Shown here piece after piece: positions 23,780 to 35,981 of a stretch of DNA of 64,000 nucleotides. A program made the position numbers and the translations under genes. The DNA is from Adiantum capillus-veneris (taxonomy: Eukaryota > Streptophyta > Polypodiopsida > Polypodiales > Pteridaceae). How positions within the stretch are numbered: position 1 is the first letter of the stretch; each line of letters begins with the position of its first letter. The DNA lies in assembly GCA_014529385.2 (NCBI GenBank), contig CM043952.1, positions 150,811,057 through 150,875,056 on the forward strand. The letters run 5' to 3'. The notes below the pieces were generated by a model. It had not been told where the DNA came from. It did no database searches and was given only the letters and a program-made list of their open reading frames with translations.

Positions 23780-23968
23780 CTATGTCCCCATGTATGTGAG
23801 ACGTGAGAGGAAAAGGGTGGTGATGAAGGTGGAGCTCCTTAACTGCCTACATGCCTTGGTGTACTTGTTGCCTGCTTCCACTCCTAGCGGCTTGATCAAC
23901 TTGCGACGTTCACATGATCCGCACGCTATGGAAAGTGCGATCACCACCATGATCCACCTCATGTTCAT
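23780..23968 (-). CDS. Possible small secreted peptide (62 aa)
   Basis: The ORF starts MNMRWIMVVIALSIACGSCE, a good signal-peptide pattern (charged start, hydrophobic core, small residues before the cut). A basic region follows: RRKL at about residues 21-24, then NKYTKACRQLR. RRxL is the processing motif known from RALF precursors, and Y-T-K-A-C loosely recalls the RALF end Y-x-R-G-C. The other RALF cysteines are missing, so this is not a normal RALF. A TATATA box lies ~130 bp upstream (24,101-24,106). A 31-codon upstream ORF begins at 24,076 and ends at 23,981. It sits in the same host-like island as the F-box gene. Alternatives are a chance ORF or an exon of a longer gene. Function unknown. 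Confidence 0.3.
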   Translation of the reverse strand: MNMRWIMVVIALSIACGSCERRKLIKPLGVEAGNKYTKACRQLRSSTFITTLFLSRLTYMGT

Positions 23969-24100
23969 TGCCCTACTCCATCACAACTCCCATTCAAGCC
24001 AAATCTTTGAGCTTGTGCACGTGAACGGTCTTGAGCTTCTACCCTTCTCCTGAATATCCCACCTCCCCCCTTTCATCACCGCGTGCACCACACTCTCTCC

Positions 24101-24106
24101 TATATA
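24101..24106 (-). promoter_or_regulatory. Candidate TATA box upstream of the small ORF
   Basis: GGCATATATAGGAG on the minus strand, in GC-richer sequence than its surroundings, about 130 bp before the ATG at 23,968. Position and context are plausible; there is no further evidence of transcription. Confidence 0.3.
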
Positions 24107-24368
24107 TGCCAAGCCAAAGCAAACGGGAGAGAGACATATGCTCATGTGTTGTAGGATGAGGATACTAACAAAAGAAACAATAGCCCAAGATTGATAAATG
24201 CCACTTATTGGGCATGTTAAGCCTAGTGAAACTTGGCTCTGCCATTTCCTAACCAATAGATCTATACCTATCAAATGCCTGAACTAAGAGCAAGTTTTCT
24301 TAACATGTAGATGCTAGTGAAAAATAGCTTGAGAGCAACTTACAAGTAACCGACAATTTTCAGTACCA

Positions 24369-25688
24369 TTAAAGTACTACACTTACAACAGCAGAAGAAC
24401 AAGGATCGAAGTTACAAGTAATGACATTGAGGATTTTTGGCGTCAAATAATAAGCATCAATGGACACATTCTCTTGTTTAGAAGGAGAGAAAATTGTTGT
24501 CACTAGCACAAGATCAACTGATGGGTCTTCTGCAATTGCTTCTTCCAAAGTCCAAAGTGTGCGAGGGTATTTGTTTGATGGACCTGTCAATATCATTTTC
24601 CACCCAACCGCCTCATCGTCAGTATCATTCTTCAGGTTGTCCGATAGTTGGCATTCTGCAACTTGAGAAGAAGATGGGTTGTCTCTTTGAAGCCCTTCAT
24701 CAAGCACATTCTCTAGCTTGTAAAGGGAAAGATAATCAAAGTCGCATATGCCATGTGACCATCGCATTGGCTCAAGTACTGCTGCAACTAGGCTGCAGCT
24801 TAATGTGGCAGTGGTAACTGAATTACAATTCAAAGCTGCTGCAAGCTTCAGGACAGAGTAATGCCTTGGAGAGGAGTCGTATCCCAAGGCCCTAATCTTC
24901 TTGGCAATGCGAGTCTCTTCTTGCCAAGTGCCCAAGTTAATATCATAGGAAAATACGACCCTATGATATCCTAAAGCTCCTTTGACGCTCCCTTCAATGA
25001 AGATTCTTTCTTGGATTAAGAAGGAAGCATGGATATTGTGCAAAGGTACTGGAATGCTAGCAATGGGCGACCATTTGTCCGGAAGAGAGTCATAAACCTC
25101 TGCTTTCTGTAAGTATTCAAAACCTTCTTCATGCTCTATATAGCCGCCGAATACGAATACATACCGACGCTTGTGCGTCACTGCCGCAAATCGAGACATT
25201 CTTGGACTTTCCATGGAAGCTCTCTTGTGCCAACGTCCGGTGGCCCTGTCTAAGGCATGGACGGCCGCAGAGCCAGTACGGTCTGTGTTGAAGTCTTTTC
25301 CACCGATTACTAGGACCAAGGAACCAAGCCCCACACATTTGTGGCCGCTTTTGAAAATCTGTCGCCCCTCGCGCTCACACAACGTGCTGATGAGGCGCCA
25401 ATAATTACTAGGTTGATTATTAGTGGTGACGTCAATCTCAAAGCAACGATAGCTAGGGTTGTCAGTGTGTACGTCCTCGCAAGGGAGGCGGCACTTCGGA
25501 GCCACCGCCAGGAAGAGTGCGGTGGAGTGGCCTTGCGAGAGCCTGATGGAGCGAAAGGTATCATCAGAGAGGAGGAGGCGCCTCCAGCTTCTATTCATTG
25601 CCCACAACAGCCCATCAGGAACATGTATCAAGCATTGCATCGCGAGCTCGTTGGGCAGACCCGGCAACAGCAACGCCCCAGCTTCCAT
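24369..25688 (-). CDS. F-box/kelch-repeat protein
   Basis: A single open exon of 439 codons starts at the ATG MEAGALLLPGLPNELAM. An in-frame stop lies upstream and no earlier in-frame ATG was found, so this start is preferred. Residues ~8-45 form an F-box (LPGLPNELAMQCLIHVP...RSWRRLLLSDDTF), which in this family binds the SKP1-like adaptor of SCF ubiquitin ligases. Kelch-type repeats follow at about 118-160 (VLVIGGKD...VHALDRATGRWHKRASM), 164-212 (VFVFGGY...AEVYDSLPDKWSPIASIP) and 217-260, with the paired glycines and the spaced Tyr/Trp of the repeat. These would form a partial propeller for substrate binding. The last ~170 residues are acidic and Ser/Asn-rich and not clearly kelch. It is the only clear host gene here; the substrate cannot be guessed. 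Intronless F-box/kelch genes are common in plants. Confidence 0.88.
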   Translation of the reverse strand: MEAGALLLPGLPNELAMQCLIHVPDGLLWAMNRSWRRLLLSDDTFRSIRLSQGHSTALFLAVAPKCRLPCEDVHTDNPSYRCFEIDVTTNNQPSNYWRLISTLCEREGRQIFKSGHKCVGLGSLVLVIGGKDFNTDRTGSAAVHALDRATGRWHKRASMESPRMSRFAAVTHKRRYVFVFGGYIEHEEGFEYLQKAEVYDSLPDKWSPIASIPVPLHNIHASFLIQERIFIEGSVKGALGYHRVVFSYDINLGTWQEETRIAKKIRALGYDSSPRHYSVLKLAAALNCNSVTTATLSCSLVAAVLEPMRWSHGICDFDYLSLYKLENVLDEGLQRDNPSSSQVAECQLSDNLKNDTDDEAVGWKMILTGPSNKYPRTLWTLEEAIAEDPSVDLVLVTTIFSPSKQENVSIDAYYLTPKILNVITCNFDPCSSAVVSVVL

Positions 25689-25731
25689 GGTCGTCACTTC
25701 TGCTTGAGAGGGTAATACATTTAGGAAATGC

Positions 25732-25738
25732 TATATAT
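25732..25738 (-). promoter_or_regulatory. Candidate TATA box of the F-box/kelch gene
   Basis: AAATATATAGC on the minus strand, about 45 bp before the ATG at 25,688. If used, the 5' UTR would be very short, so a farther upstream start is also possible. Confidence 0.35.
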
Positions 25739-26399
25739 TTTTGGTTAGAGACAAAGTTAAGTGGCATTAATTAATAGAGATTATAGGGGTGATTTTTAAG
25801 AGAGTTAGTTGAGTTTTAAAGAGAAGCATGCACATTTTAAAATTGTTATTGTGTTCATGGGAGAATACAAAGTTAAGTGCATCAATGAACTGCAACAAGA
25901 AATGCGATGCTTTACTGACCTGCAATATTGTACTTGTGCTTTTCGATTGTGAAATCTATAGGCCAATATTTGAGTCAAGCTACAAAAAAGCATTGTGAAT
26001 AGTTAAGCATATCGTCTTATAATGAAACCTCACAGATTGTAAGTGCAAATTATACAGTGCACGTCATGCAAAGGTGCCATACAAAAGTATGGTGGAGAGT
26101 TGGCACTATGGTCTCTCCAAAAAATTATAAGAAAGGGAAGCCATGCCCTGCTCCATAGCATTTATGTGTTGCGCCAAGCAAACGCATGCGCATGAGAAAT
26201 TGGATGCAAATAACGAACCTTGTAGTGTTTCGAACTAGAGATGCGCTTGCAATCACAACATCCAGTGTTGTGAATATGTCCTCCTTGCCATACACAAAAC
26301 ACACATTAAGACAAATACAAAAGATTTAGGATATTGATTAAGCTTAAAGAGAAGCAGATGTAACTTTATGTTCTATGTCCTTTGATCAATACTAGATTT
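25739..26399. other. Upstream flank of the F-box/kelch gene
   Basis: AT-rich, with no repeat family or coding region recognised. It probably contains the gene's promoter, but no specific site can be named. Confidence 0.4.

Positions 26400-26466
<67 letters not shown>
26400..26466. repeat. Compound (CT)n(CA)n microsatellite
   Basis: About 26 bp of CT run directly into about 40 bp of CA. Confidence 0.95.
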
Positions 26467-26471
<5 letters not shown>

Positions 26472-27540
26472 ATAAGCTACTTCGGTCATCAATTTTGTCT
26501 TCTTGCCTCCATGTTGACTAACCTGCATTATGTATCCTCCTTTCTAATTGTCCATGATAATGGGCGTCTTGAGTTTGGTGTCCCCATGGCAGAAGGCACC
26601 ATATTTACTCTGTTGCATGCACATCAAATTCACTACCTTGTGCTATCCAGAAACTATAAGTGGAATTAAGGGCGAGAGTCATGCAAGGGCGAACGTACGA
26701 GGAGTTGCATACTAAGCTTTACCGATCAACTTTGTTGCCAGAGCTGGTGCTCCCTCCCCCCCTCGGAACAGTTTCTACTACCATACCCTTTTCAGTGTGA
26801 AGTGCGGAGAGCATGTTTTTGGTTGCTGCAGCCAATAACGCAAAGATCAGAGGCCACCTGATTTGTTGAGGGAGTTCTGTGAGCTATTTATCTCCGCCTC
26901 CATCTAAACTAGCGAAGGAAAAAGCTTTCAAAACACAAACTTGTACTTAATATTGGCAACGTTTTGGAGGTCACCAGTAATTTTCTTGAGGTGAAATTTG
27001 TGATAGATTTTGTCTTTGTTTGTTACTCTTAAGAGTTGAAGACGAAAAACTACTTTTCTTTTTCGAGCCGATATAGAATAAGTTCTCAAGGGAGAGTTTT
27101 GAAATCGCTGGCTGACATGGGGACTAGCAACCTGACCAAACTCTTGTTTGGGGCTTATGCCCTAATGTCTAGGAGATAAGCAACCACTAACATTCCTTAA
27201 TGAAAAGGATTTCAAAGGAATGGGTTTGGGTAAGTGCAAAGTATTTATAAAATCACAATTGGATCCCATGCCCTTGCTTACAACTCCTTGATTCAGATCT
27301 TTGTGAATATTTGCATCTACTTTGTCCCTATTTGCCTATTTGCGTACAATTTTATTTTTCTAGGCATTCAGAATTCTTATGATTCCTTGCTTACAACTAA
27401 CGTTTACATGAGACCCACATTCTCAACACAGCTCCCGATGCCAACTTCTCAAGATTCACACCAATTCTTTTTTGCGTTGTTGCCCATGAAGAAGCAAGCC
27501 GGGCAAAATCGAAAGTAGTTCCGGAGACCTTGCAAAACCT
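26467..27540. other. Intergenic stretch, no gene recognised
   Basis: Short readings only, none with a recognisable domain. A C-rich run (CCCTCCCCCCCTC) lies near 26,750. Confidence 0.4.
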
Positions 27541-27963
27541 GGTTATATTTCGCAGATCATCAAGCTGGAAGGTACTTAAGATGCTTCCCGACGTGATGAG
27601 CACTCTCAAAGATCAGATATTTCATGCGATCAAGCCATGGAAGAGGTCTGTTCTAGTGCTAGTGAAACAGAAGATATCAGATTTCAATCGATGATCAAGT
27701 ATCTGGAGTCAAATCACGAAAACTCATTGCCTTTGCGAAATATAATCAAACTCATCAAAATATGACCTTGTAGACCATGGTTATATTTCGCAGATCATCA
27801 AGCTGGAGGGTAGATCAGATATTTCCTGTGATCAAGCCATTGTAGAGGTCTGTGCTATTGAAACAGAAGATATTAGATTTCAATCGATGATCAGTTGGCC
27901 TAATCTGGAGTCGAATCACCAAAACTCATTGCCTTTGGCTCACCAAGTAAATATAAACGAACT
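27541..27963. repeat. Tandem duplication, 238-bp period
   Basis: GGTTATATTTCGCAGATCAT begins at 27,541 and again at 27,779. Both units continue with ATCAGATATTTC, GATCAAGCCAT, GAAACAGAAGATAT and AAACTCATTGCCTTTG, with small gaps. Two degenerate units, no coding signal. Confidence 0.85.
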
Positions 27964-27981
27964 CAGATGAATGCAGACGTA

Positions 27982-29591
<1,610 letters not shown>

Positions 29592-31205
29592 ATTTCACAT
29601 GGTATTAGAGCACCAGTAGAGCCTAGGAACCTAACTTAGCCGTCCTCACATCTTAGTTATTGGTAGCACATAAAGCCCCTCCCTGTTCTGTTCCAAGCAC
29701 TTGAAGGTTCACTCTTCATGTCAAGGAATCCGGAGTCTTGCACGATGGCCGAGTCATCTTCCATGTCCTCCACTGCCACATACAAGCCTCACTACGTCAT
29801 TGACAAACTCAACGGCAGGAATCACCCAGTCTCTAAGATATGGATGGAGGTTTATCTCACACAAGTTCAGCTCTTGGTACATCACATCAGGCGTTGAAGC
29901 TCAACCTGACAAACCCAAAGACACCCTATCGGTATCTCTGATGTTTACAATTCTTGACAAAGAAGAAACAATAGTACCAAGATGGAGCTTATTCTCCACT
30001 ACCAAGATCCGCAAGTCCAAATGGTAAAGAAACTCACCATCGCCATTTGGAAGTTCTTTGAAAGAACTACGAGCATACCAACCTCGTCTACCAAGTTTCC
30101 TTGATCAAGAAACTCGTAAACACCACTATGCACAAAGGTCAATCCTCATCCAAGTTCTTAGAAACTTGACAAAGACTTGATCTAGATGAAGTACTCATAT
30201 CAGAACTAGCCATCCCTCAAGAGCTACAATCCATGCTCTCATTGGCCTCCCTTCTCGCAGCATGGAGAGCCTTCATCACCACACAAGCCACAACAAAAAA
30301 TATGCAGCTACAAAACCTAGTAGCAAAGATTCAATAGGAGGAAACCCTTTGCAACCACACCAACAACTCAGCATGGCCAAATCTCATAAACCTAACCTCA
30401 GCAAGAAGTATAACCACTTTGGCTCTCCTCATCAACACCACAACCATGGCAAGAAGCATCATTCAAGCCCCAAGCAATGCACAAATTGCCATCGATTTGG
30501 TCATGTCGCTAAGGATTGTCAACAACCATGAGAACAAGGTAATTCTATTTTTTCCCTCCTCCTGCATATTCTCATTTTTATCCCTTATACCCTGAAGGGG
30601 AGACTAGGCCCCTACCCTCGCCTCTTCCCATGGCCAAGCTCATTATGTTGACATCTCTACGTATGATAATAACCCTTCTTATCATATGCAAGTATATGCC
30701 GCTACTATCCATACTTCATCTCCTAATCTCTGGTTGTTTGATAAAGCTAGTGCCACCCACCATATGACCTATCACTTTCAGTAGCTTTCAAAATTGTCTC
30801 AGGGATGATAGCATTCAACTTGTTGAAGTGTATAGCGATGTCACCATCAACTTACCCAATGGCTTACGTACCACTATGTCTAAGGTTTATTATGTACTAA
30901 TTGGTCTCAAGAAAAAACTCATTTCTATTAGCGTGCTCGCCTCTTCAGGTATCATCATCCACCTCATTAAAAACAGGCGCAACATACTGGCCCAGGATAC
31001 AAACAGCCAGCATATCAATCTTCAGGTACCCCAATTTGGTCGACTCTACCCTTTATGTGATTCATTCACTACATATGCTCTTGTATCTTCTGCACACTCT
31101 TCCTCTCATGAAAACACCCTAAAAATGACATTACAAACTAGGCCACATTTATCAGCATATTTTACATCAGCTCACACACACTATAAGAGGAATAGTCTAT
31201 ATCCG
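29592..31205 (+). mobile_element. Ty1/copia element, 5' part (block copy 2)
   Basis: TGGTATTAGAGC at 29,600-29,611 is a Met-tRNA primer binding site. The gag reading opens at 29,745 with KPHYVIDKLNGRNHP, the usual copia gag N-terminus (KLNGxNYxxWK). A CCHC zinc knuckle, CTNCHRFGHVAKDC, lies at about 30,478-30,520. The protease region with WLFD...THHMT follows at about 30,730-31,190, matching the fragment at 1-490. RT, RNase H and integrase are absent. The element is cut at 31,205 by the DNA-transposon-like remnant. Fossil with several breaks. Confidence 0.85.
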
Positions 31206-32323
31206 CTAGCATTGCCGCAGAAAAACAAAAGAAAATGGAAAGAGAAAATTTTCGTACGTGGCAACAACTGTGGCTCAAATCACGGTATTAGTTTGAAAGC
31301 AATAATTGCGGTAATAGCTCCGATAATATACCCGCAAAAGGTGCTCATTTGGGCGACCCAAAATTGGTGGCCGGTGGCCCAAATGAGCACCTTTATTTTT
31401 GACCTGCATAAAACAATGAAACATCAATTGTTTTTTGAAAGAGTACAAAAAAACCAAAGGATTAAAATTGAATTTACTTTACCTTGACAATTTAATGTGC
31501 AAAAGATCAACTATTTAAAAAAGTTACAAATAAAATAAAAATAGTTGTATATACATTGTGCCACATTGGGACTTTACGAAAGTTTGGACAAATATTTTTC
31601 TATCTAATCATCCTCATTCTCGTCGTCGTCCATAGGCACGTACGTTTGATCACCTCGACTCTACCTATACCCAAATCAAATTAAACAATTATCAACAACT
31701 CAAAACAATTGATACAAAATTATTTATTTAAACTTATAGCTTGTAGTGATCCAATTGTTGCGTCGAATTGTTTGCGAGAGATGTGGTTGTTCTCGAACAA
31801 CCATCTCCAAGTATCAAATTTTGTATGTCCCCCTCTCGATACTTCACCATCTGGTAAAGTAAGAGTGATATTTTTATAAGTTAGCAATAGCAATAACAAA
31901 TCATCAAGTATAATCTTTATAATCATCGATTTAGGTTATAATTTAATTAATCTTTTATATTTTTTGTTCCAGGATGCCTTGCCTCCCGAGCCATAGTGCG
32001 TGGGAGTTTGTCTGGCACTAGCTTCGCGTTGTTGTCTGTAGGATGAGCCCGTCGCAGTCTGATCGCTCTTTCATGTTGCCACCACGATAGATCCTCTCTG
32101 GATCTCTAACCTATTTGGTTGCTATGCGTCGTAAACTCGACTGTTTGTTTTTCAAAAATATTTTTATATAGCCCTCCAACCACTATTGTGAAAAACGTTG
32201 ATCAGGGGCATTTGGAAATCTAGCATGCACCGTGTCCTCAATGTAGCGTGCATGATTGGGCAGTTGGTCTATAAACTTTACAAAACAGTTCTTATACGTC
32301 ATATGTATAAGAATCTGAAGATG
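31206..32323 (-). mobile_element. DNA-transposon-like remnant, reversed (block copy 2)
   Basis: A duplicate of 491-1,605, with the same hairpin (31,337-31,394), the same minus-strand exon-like stretch around 31,855-31,740 and the same acidic end near 31,650-31,605. Relative to copy 1 the exon-like stretch differs by a short run-length change, so neither copy is expected to be expressed. Family not recognised. Confidence 0.4.
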
Positions 32324-33804
32324 GGCAGTTTATCATTGAAGATGTATCTCCAAGTGGAGCAATAAAATTGTCTACTCTAGATGGTGAACCAATGGCTAAT
32401 TGGATTAGTGGATGTCGTTAAAAGAAATACAATTTGCCACTAACCAATGAATTTCTAGAAAGAATGCATGTAGCCACGTAAAGGAGGATGAAACGAACAA
32501 CAGGTTATTGATGAAGCCCAAGAGGAAGCTTGGCTTTGGGTACTCAAATGGAAAGCTGCTCTCAAGAATCAACATATACCGATTCCCATCAACACTCTGG
32601 AAATAGATGACCGACAATGGAAATTACCTAAAGATGCAGTTTCAACAGATGATGACCGGTTAGATGGAATGGACCTGCACATCAAAGTACAACTCAACAA
32701 TCATAGCACCAATGCTTTGGTCGACACAGGAGCTAGAGTAAATGCAGTCAGTTATTCCACGTACAAGAAGGCAACAAGTCAAGCATTGACAGCAGGAATA
32801 GCGATAATCAAAGGATGCAACAAAAACCCAAACCCAACATTGGGAGTAGTCAACTTGAACATGATAGTTCATGGATGTTCATGTCCTCATCAGTTTGTAT
32901 GCTTACCAGATGAGCACATGAATGAGATGATGATTCTTGGAATTCCCTGGATGCGGACATACAAAGCAGTACCAGATTGGGATACAAATCAGCTCAAGCT
33001 ATCACCTAAAGGCGGACAACTCATTGTTCCAATTGCACCAAGCAAGGAGGAATGGAGAGGAAGCAATCAGTAGACCAAACCATGAACTAATCAATCTTCT
33101 GTATCCCCTCGGCAAGCAAATGCTACAAGTAGCATGCAAGGAGTCATGAAAATTTGGGTACCAAAAGCACAACTTAAGGATAAGTGGATTCAAATATGGG
33201 TACCCAAAACATCACCGACAAAACAAAAGAAGGTTCCAAGGGTAAAAACATAGAGACGAGCATCTCCGAGAAAGGAACCTAACTTGAAATGGATTTGGAA
33301 GAACATAGAGACGAGCATCTCTGAGAAAGGAACCTAACTTGAAATGGATTTGGAAGAAAACTTGGAGCACTTATATTCTCCACAAACCGTAAAACCAATC
33401 AAGTAATGGCGAGTTAAGTCTCAAAAGACTCCACCACACCACACAACACCAAGCAAAACAAGCTACCAATGACGAGAAAAAGCTTGACAACAGTCAAAAG
33501 TGCTAGCAACAGCTCAAGCAATCAGTGTGCTGAAGCATCCTAATGGTACAAAAACAAAGAGCACACAAGCTACAAGATTTTCTCTTTGGAAGACAGCATC
33601 AGAAAGCCTCGACATCAAAAACCCTTGAGTTAATTACTCAAGACCAGCTCTTGCATAGCATAGTGGTTTGAATTGCATTGATCTTCAAAGCATGGTAGAG
33701 ACAACCACGGCTATGCATAGACACGATTGTTCAACCCATGCACACAATCGTCCCGGAGTACGCCATCTAGGAGGGGTGGAAGGGCACTAAGTAATTAAGG
33801 GCAA
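32324..33804 (+). mobile_element. Ty3-type integrase C-terminus followed by retropepsin (block copy 2)
   Basis: Same order as 1,606-3,033: integrase tail (VSPSGAIKLSTLDGEPMANW), linker, then the retropepsin-like domain at 32,669-33,073 (VQLNNHSTNALVDTGARVN...MMILGIPWM), then WVPK-type words and a purine tract. A 55-bp tandem repeat at 33,247-33,356, downstream of the protease reading, is found only in this copy. Fossil with several breaks. Confidence 0.75.
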
Positions 33805-35981
33805 TGTTTGAAGAGGAAGGAAAAAGTTCGATGTAACGTGTGGTTTTTTGCAATAATACCTAATAATGCCCTTATAATTCATCATCAAGGAAAAATTCAA
33901 TGATCATATCTTCTCGATTAGTGTAAATAGTGTATATACTATCAAAAAATCATCAAAAAATAATCCTTTTTGGTTATTATTTACCATTTTTATTGATAAT
34001 GAAACTTAAAAAAAGAGAAATCCAACAAAAAACAATAAAGCTGTGTTTTTCAATGAATTTTTTTAATGATTGGATTTTTACTTTACTTTTTTAGAGCATT
34101 TTGTTATTTTCTTTGATTTTTTAATAAACAAGTTAGAAATTAATAATAAATAGCAAAGAAGCTCAGATGGAAAAACGGAAGACACAATGGTGATCAAAAA
34201 GACAAGGCGGACAAGAACAAAAATTTTCAATGAAAGCAGAAGATGGAAGCGGGAAGCCTAAATTAAGCGGCCATACCTACTTTTGCAAAATTCTTGCAGA
34301 ATGAGCTACAGGAATCCGATCAAGGAAATTTTTGAGTCTAACATAGATTTCACGGCCTAGTAGGACTAACGAGGGAATCTGGGGAAAATTGGTTTGGGAA
34401 GTCCGGGTATAGATATCCAAGGTAGGCTAAAACCACCTCATTTCCACTTGTGGCCTTTGCAGAGAGAGCTTTTCGACCTCTTTCGCGCGTCTTTTCCGGA
34501 GTCTCCAGTTGCCCGTTTTCAACACCGTCTCACACGAGACATGAGGGGTAAGTTCTTTACTCATCAATGATCCATTTTGATGGCCGGTAGCTAGTCTAAA
34601 CCCCTAGAAAAAACTCTAGAAACCGAGCAGTGCACGAAGACCTACGACCAAAAACTGACCATAGCGGCATGTCAGCTCGACCAAATCGGATGAGATTTGA
34701 ACTGTAGCATGCCCTAACACAATAGAACCTTTCTATATCATCAGTTGACCATTTGGCAGGGATTGAGGGTGTCCCCAGTAGAAAAGCTAGATTTTTGGCA
34801 AATGCCAGAATTCCAATTTGACTCCACAGACAGCTTGCCTACGAGGTTCATATACAATGTATAAGATTGGTTTCCTGAAATCAGTCAAGCAAAGCTCTCG
34901 AAAAGAAAAAAATGGCTCAAAGTCTACAAAGCATCAAATTTGACATACGGGGTCAAACTGACTCCAAATGAGCCAAAATTGGATGAGTTGCTTCATGACT
35001 ATGTTGCGGACAAGTCCAAAGTCCCAAAATTGACTGACCAACTCAACAGGCAGTATAGTCACAAAAATCAGAGTCGACAAAGCACAAAGTGATGCCGGAA
35101 AGACCAAACTTGACTAAATTGAATTTAGGACTTGTTTTAGGTGTATAGAATGTGTTTAGGTCAAAAAAATTAAGTTTAGCAAGAAAATTGTGACAGCATA
35201 AATAATCATGATTATTTACTTTTGCACTATTCTTGCTTGGAAATTGTATCATCCCTCATCTATCATGTGTACACACCTATTACATGCCAAAAATCAAGTA
35301 TGAGCCAAAATGAGCACCTATAAATTGAAAAATTGCAAGAAAATGCAAAGAAGTCTTTGCAAGACAATTTTTGGGTTATGAACCACATTTCTTGATTCAA
35401 ATCACCTCATATCTCATACAAGAGTCTATACAATGCCTAGAACCAATTTGTACCAAAAAATGTTGATTTTGGTAGAAATGTTAATAATCACGATTATTTA
35501 CTTTTTAGCCAAAATGGTGAATTTTTGATATTTTGCCATCATACATCCAAAGTACATGATGTGGTAAGCCCACTAGCCAAGTTTACCAATTTGGAGCTCA
35601 AAATCTCAAATTTCCATTATATCTACTGTTTCAGAGACCTAAAGCCAAAATCTGGTACCATTTTCACCCTGTGCATCCAAATGAGCCCATATTTCACTCC
35701 GAGCATGTACTTGGTATATCCTTCAAGCTTGTGATGCCAAGTTTGCAAAAAGTTGGAGAAATTACTCAACTGTAAATAATCACGATTATTTACTCTGGTT
35801 GCAAATTTTTGTTTGAACTTGACATTTTTGTTCCTTGCATGTTTTAATGCATCTATGCTTGTTCAAATATTGATTTGAAGCAAATTGGACTAAAATTGTT
35901 AGCATTTCAGACTAAAGGACACTTCAGAGAAAAATCCAACAAATCTGCTAACTTTGATACTCTATTCACTGAATAGGAGCC
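33805..35981 (+). other. About 2.1 kb non-coding segment, possible LTR/leader (block copy 2)
   Basis: A duplicate of 3,034-5,190, including the three palindromes at 35,199-35,218, about 35,481-35,500 and 35,773-35,792. No coding signal. Confidence 0.4.

Noticed and set aside
23780-23968. A standard RALF gene
   Set aside because: Only one cysteine remains after the signal peptide and the central RALF motifs are absent, so it is kept only as a possible small peptide.
24460-24817. Plus-strand readings inside 24.4-25.7 kb
   Set aside because: They are antisense to the well-supported F-box/kelch gene and have no domains.
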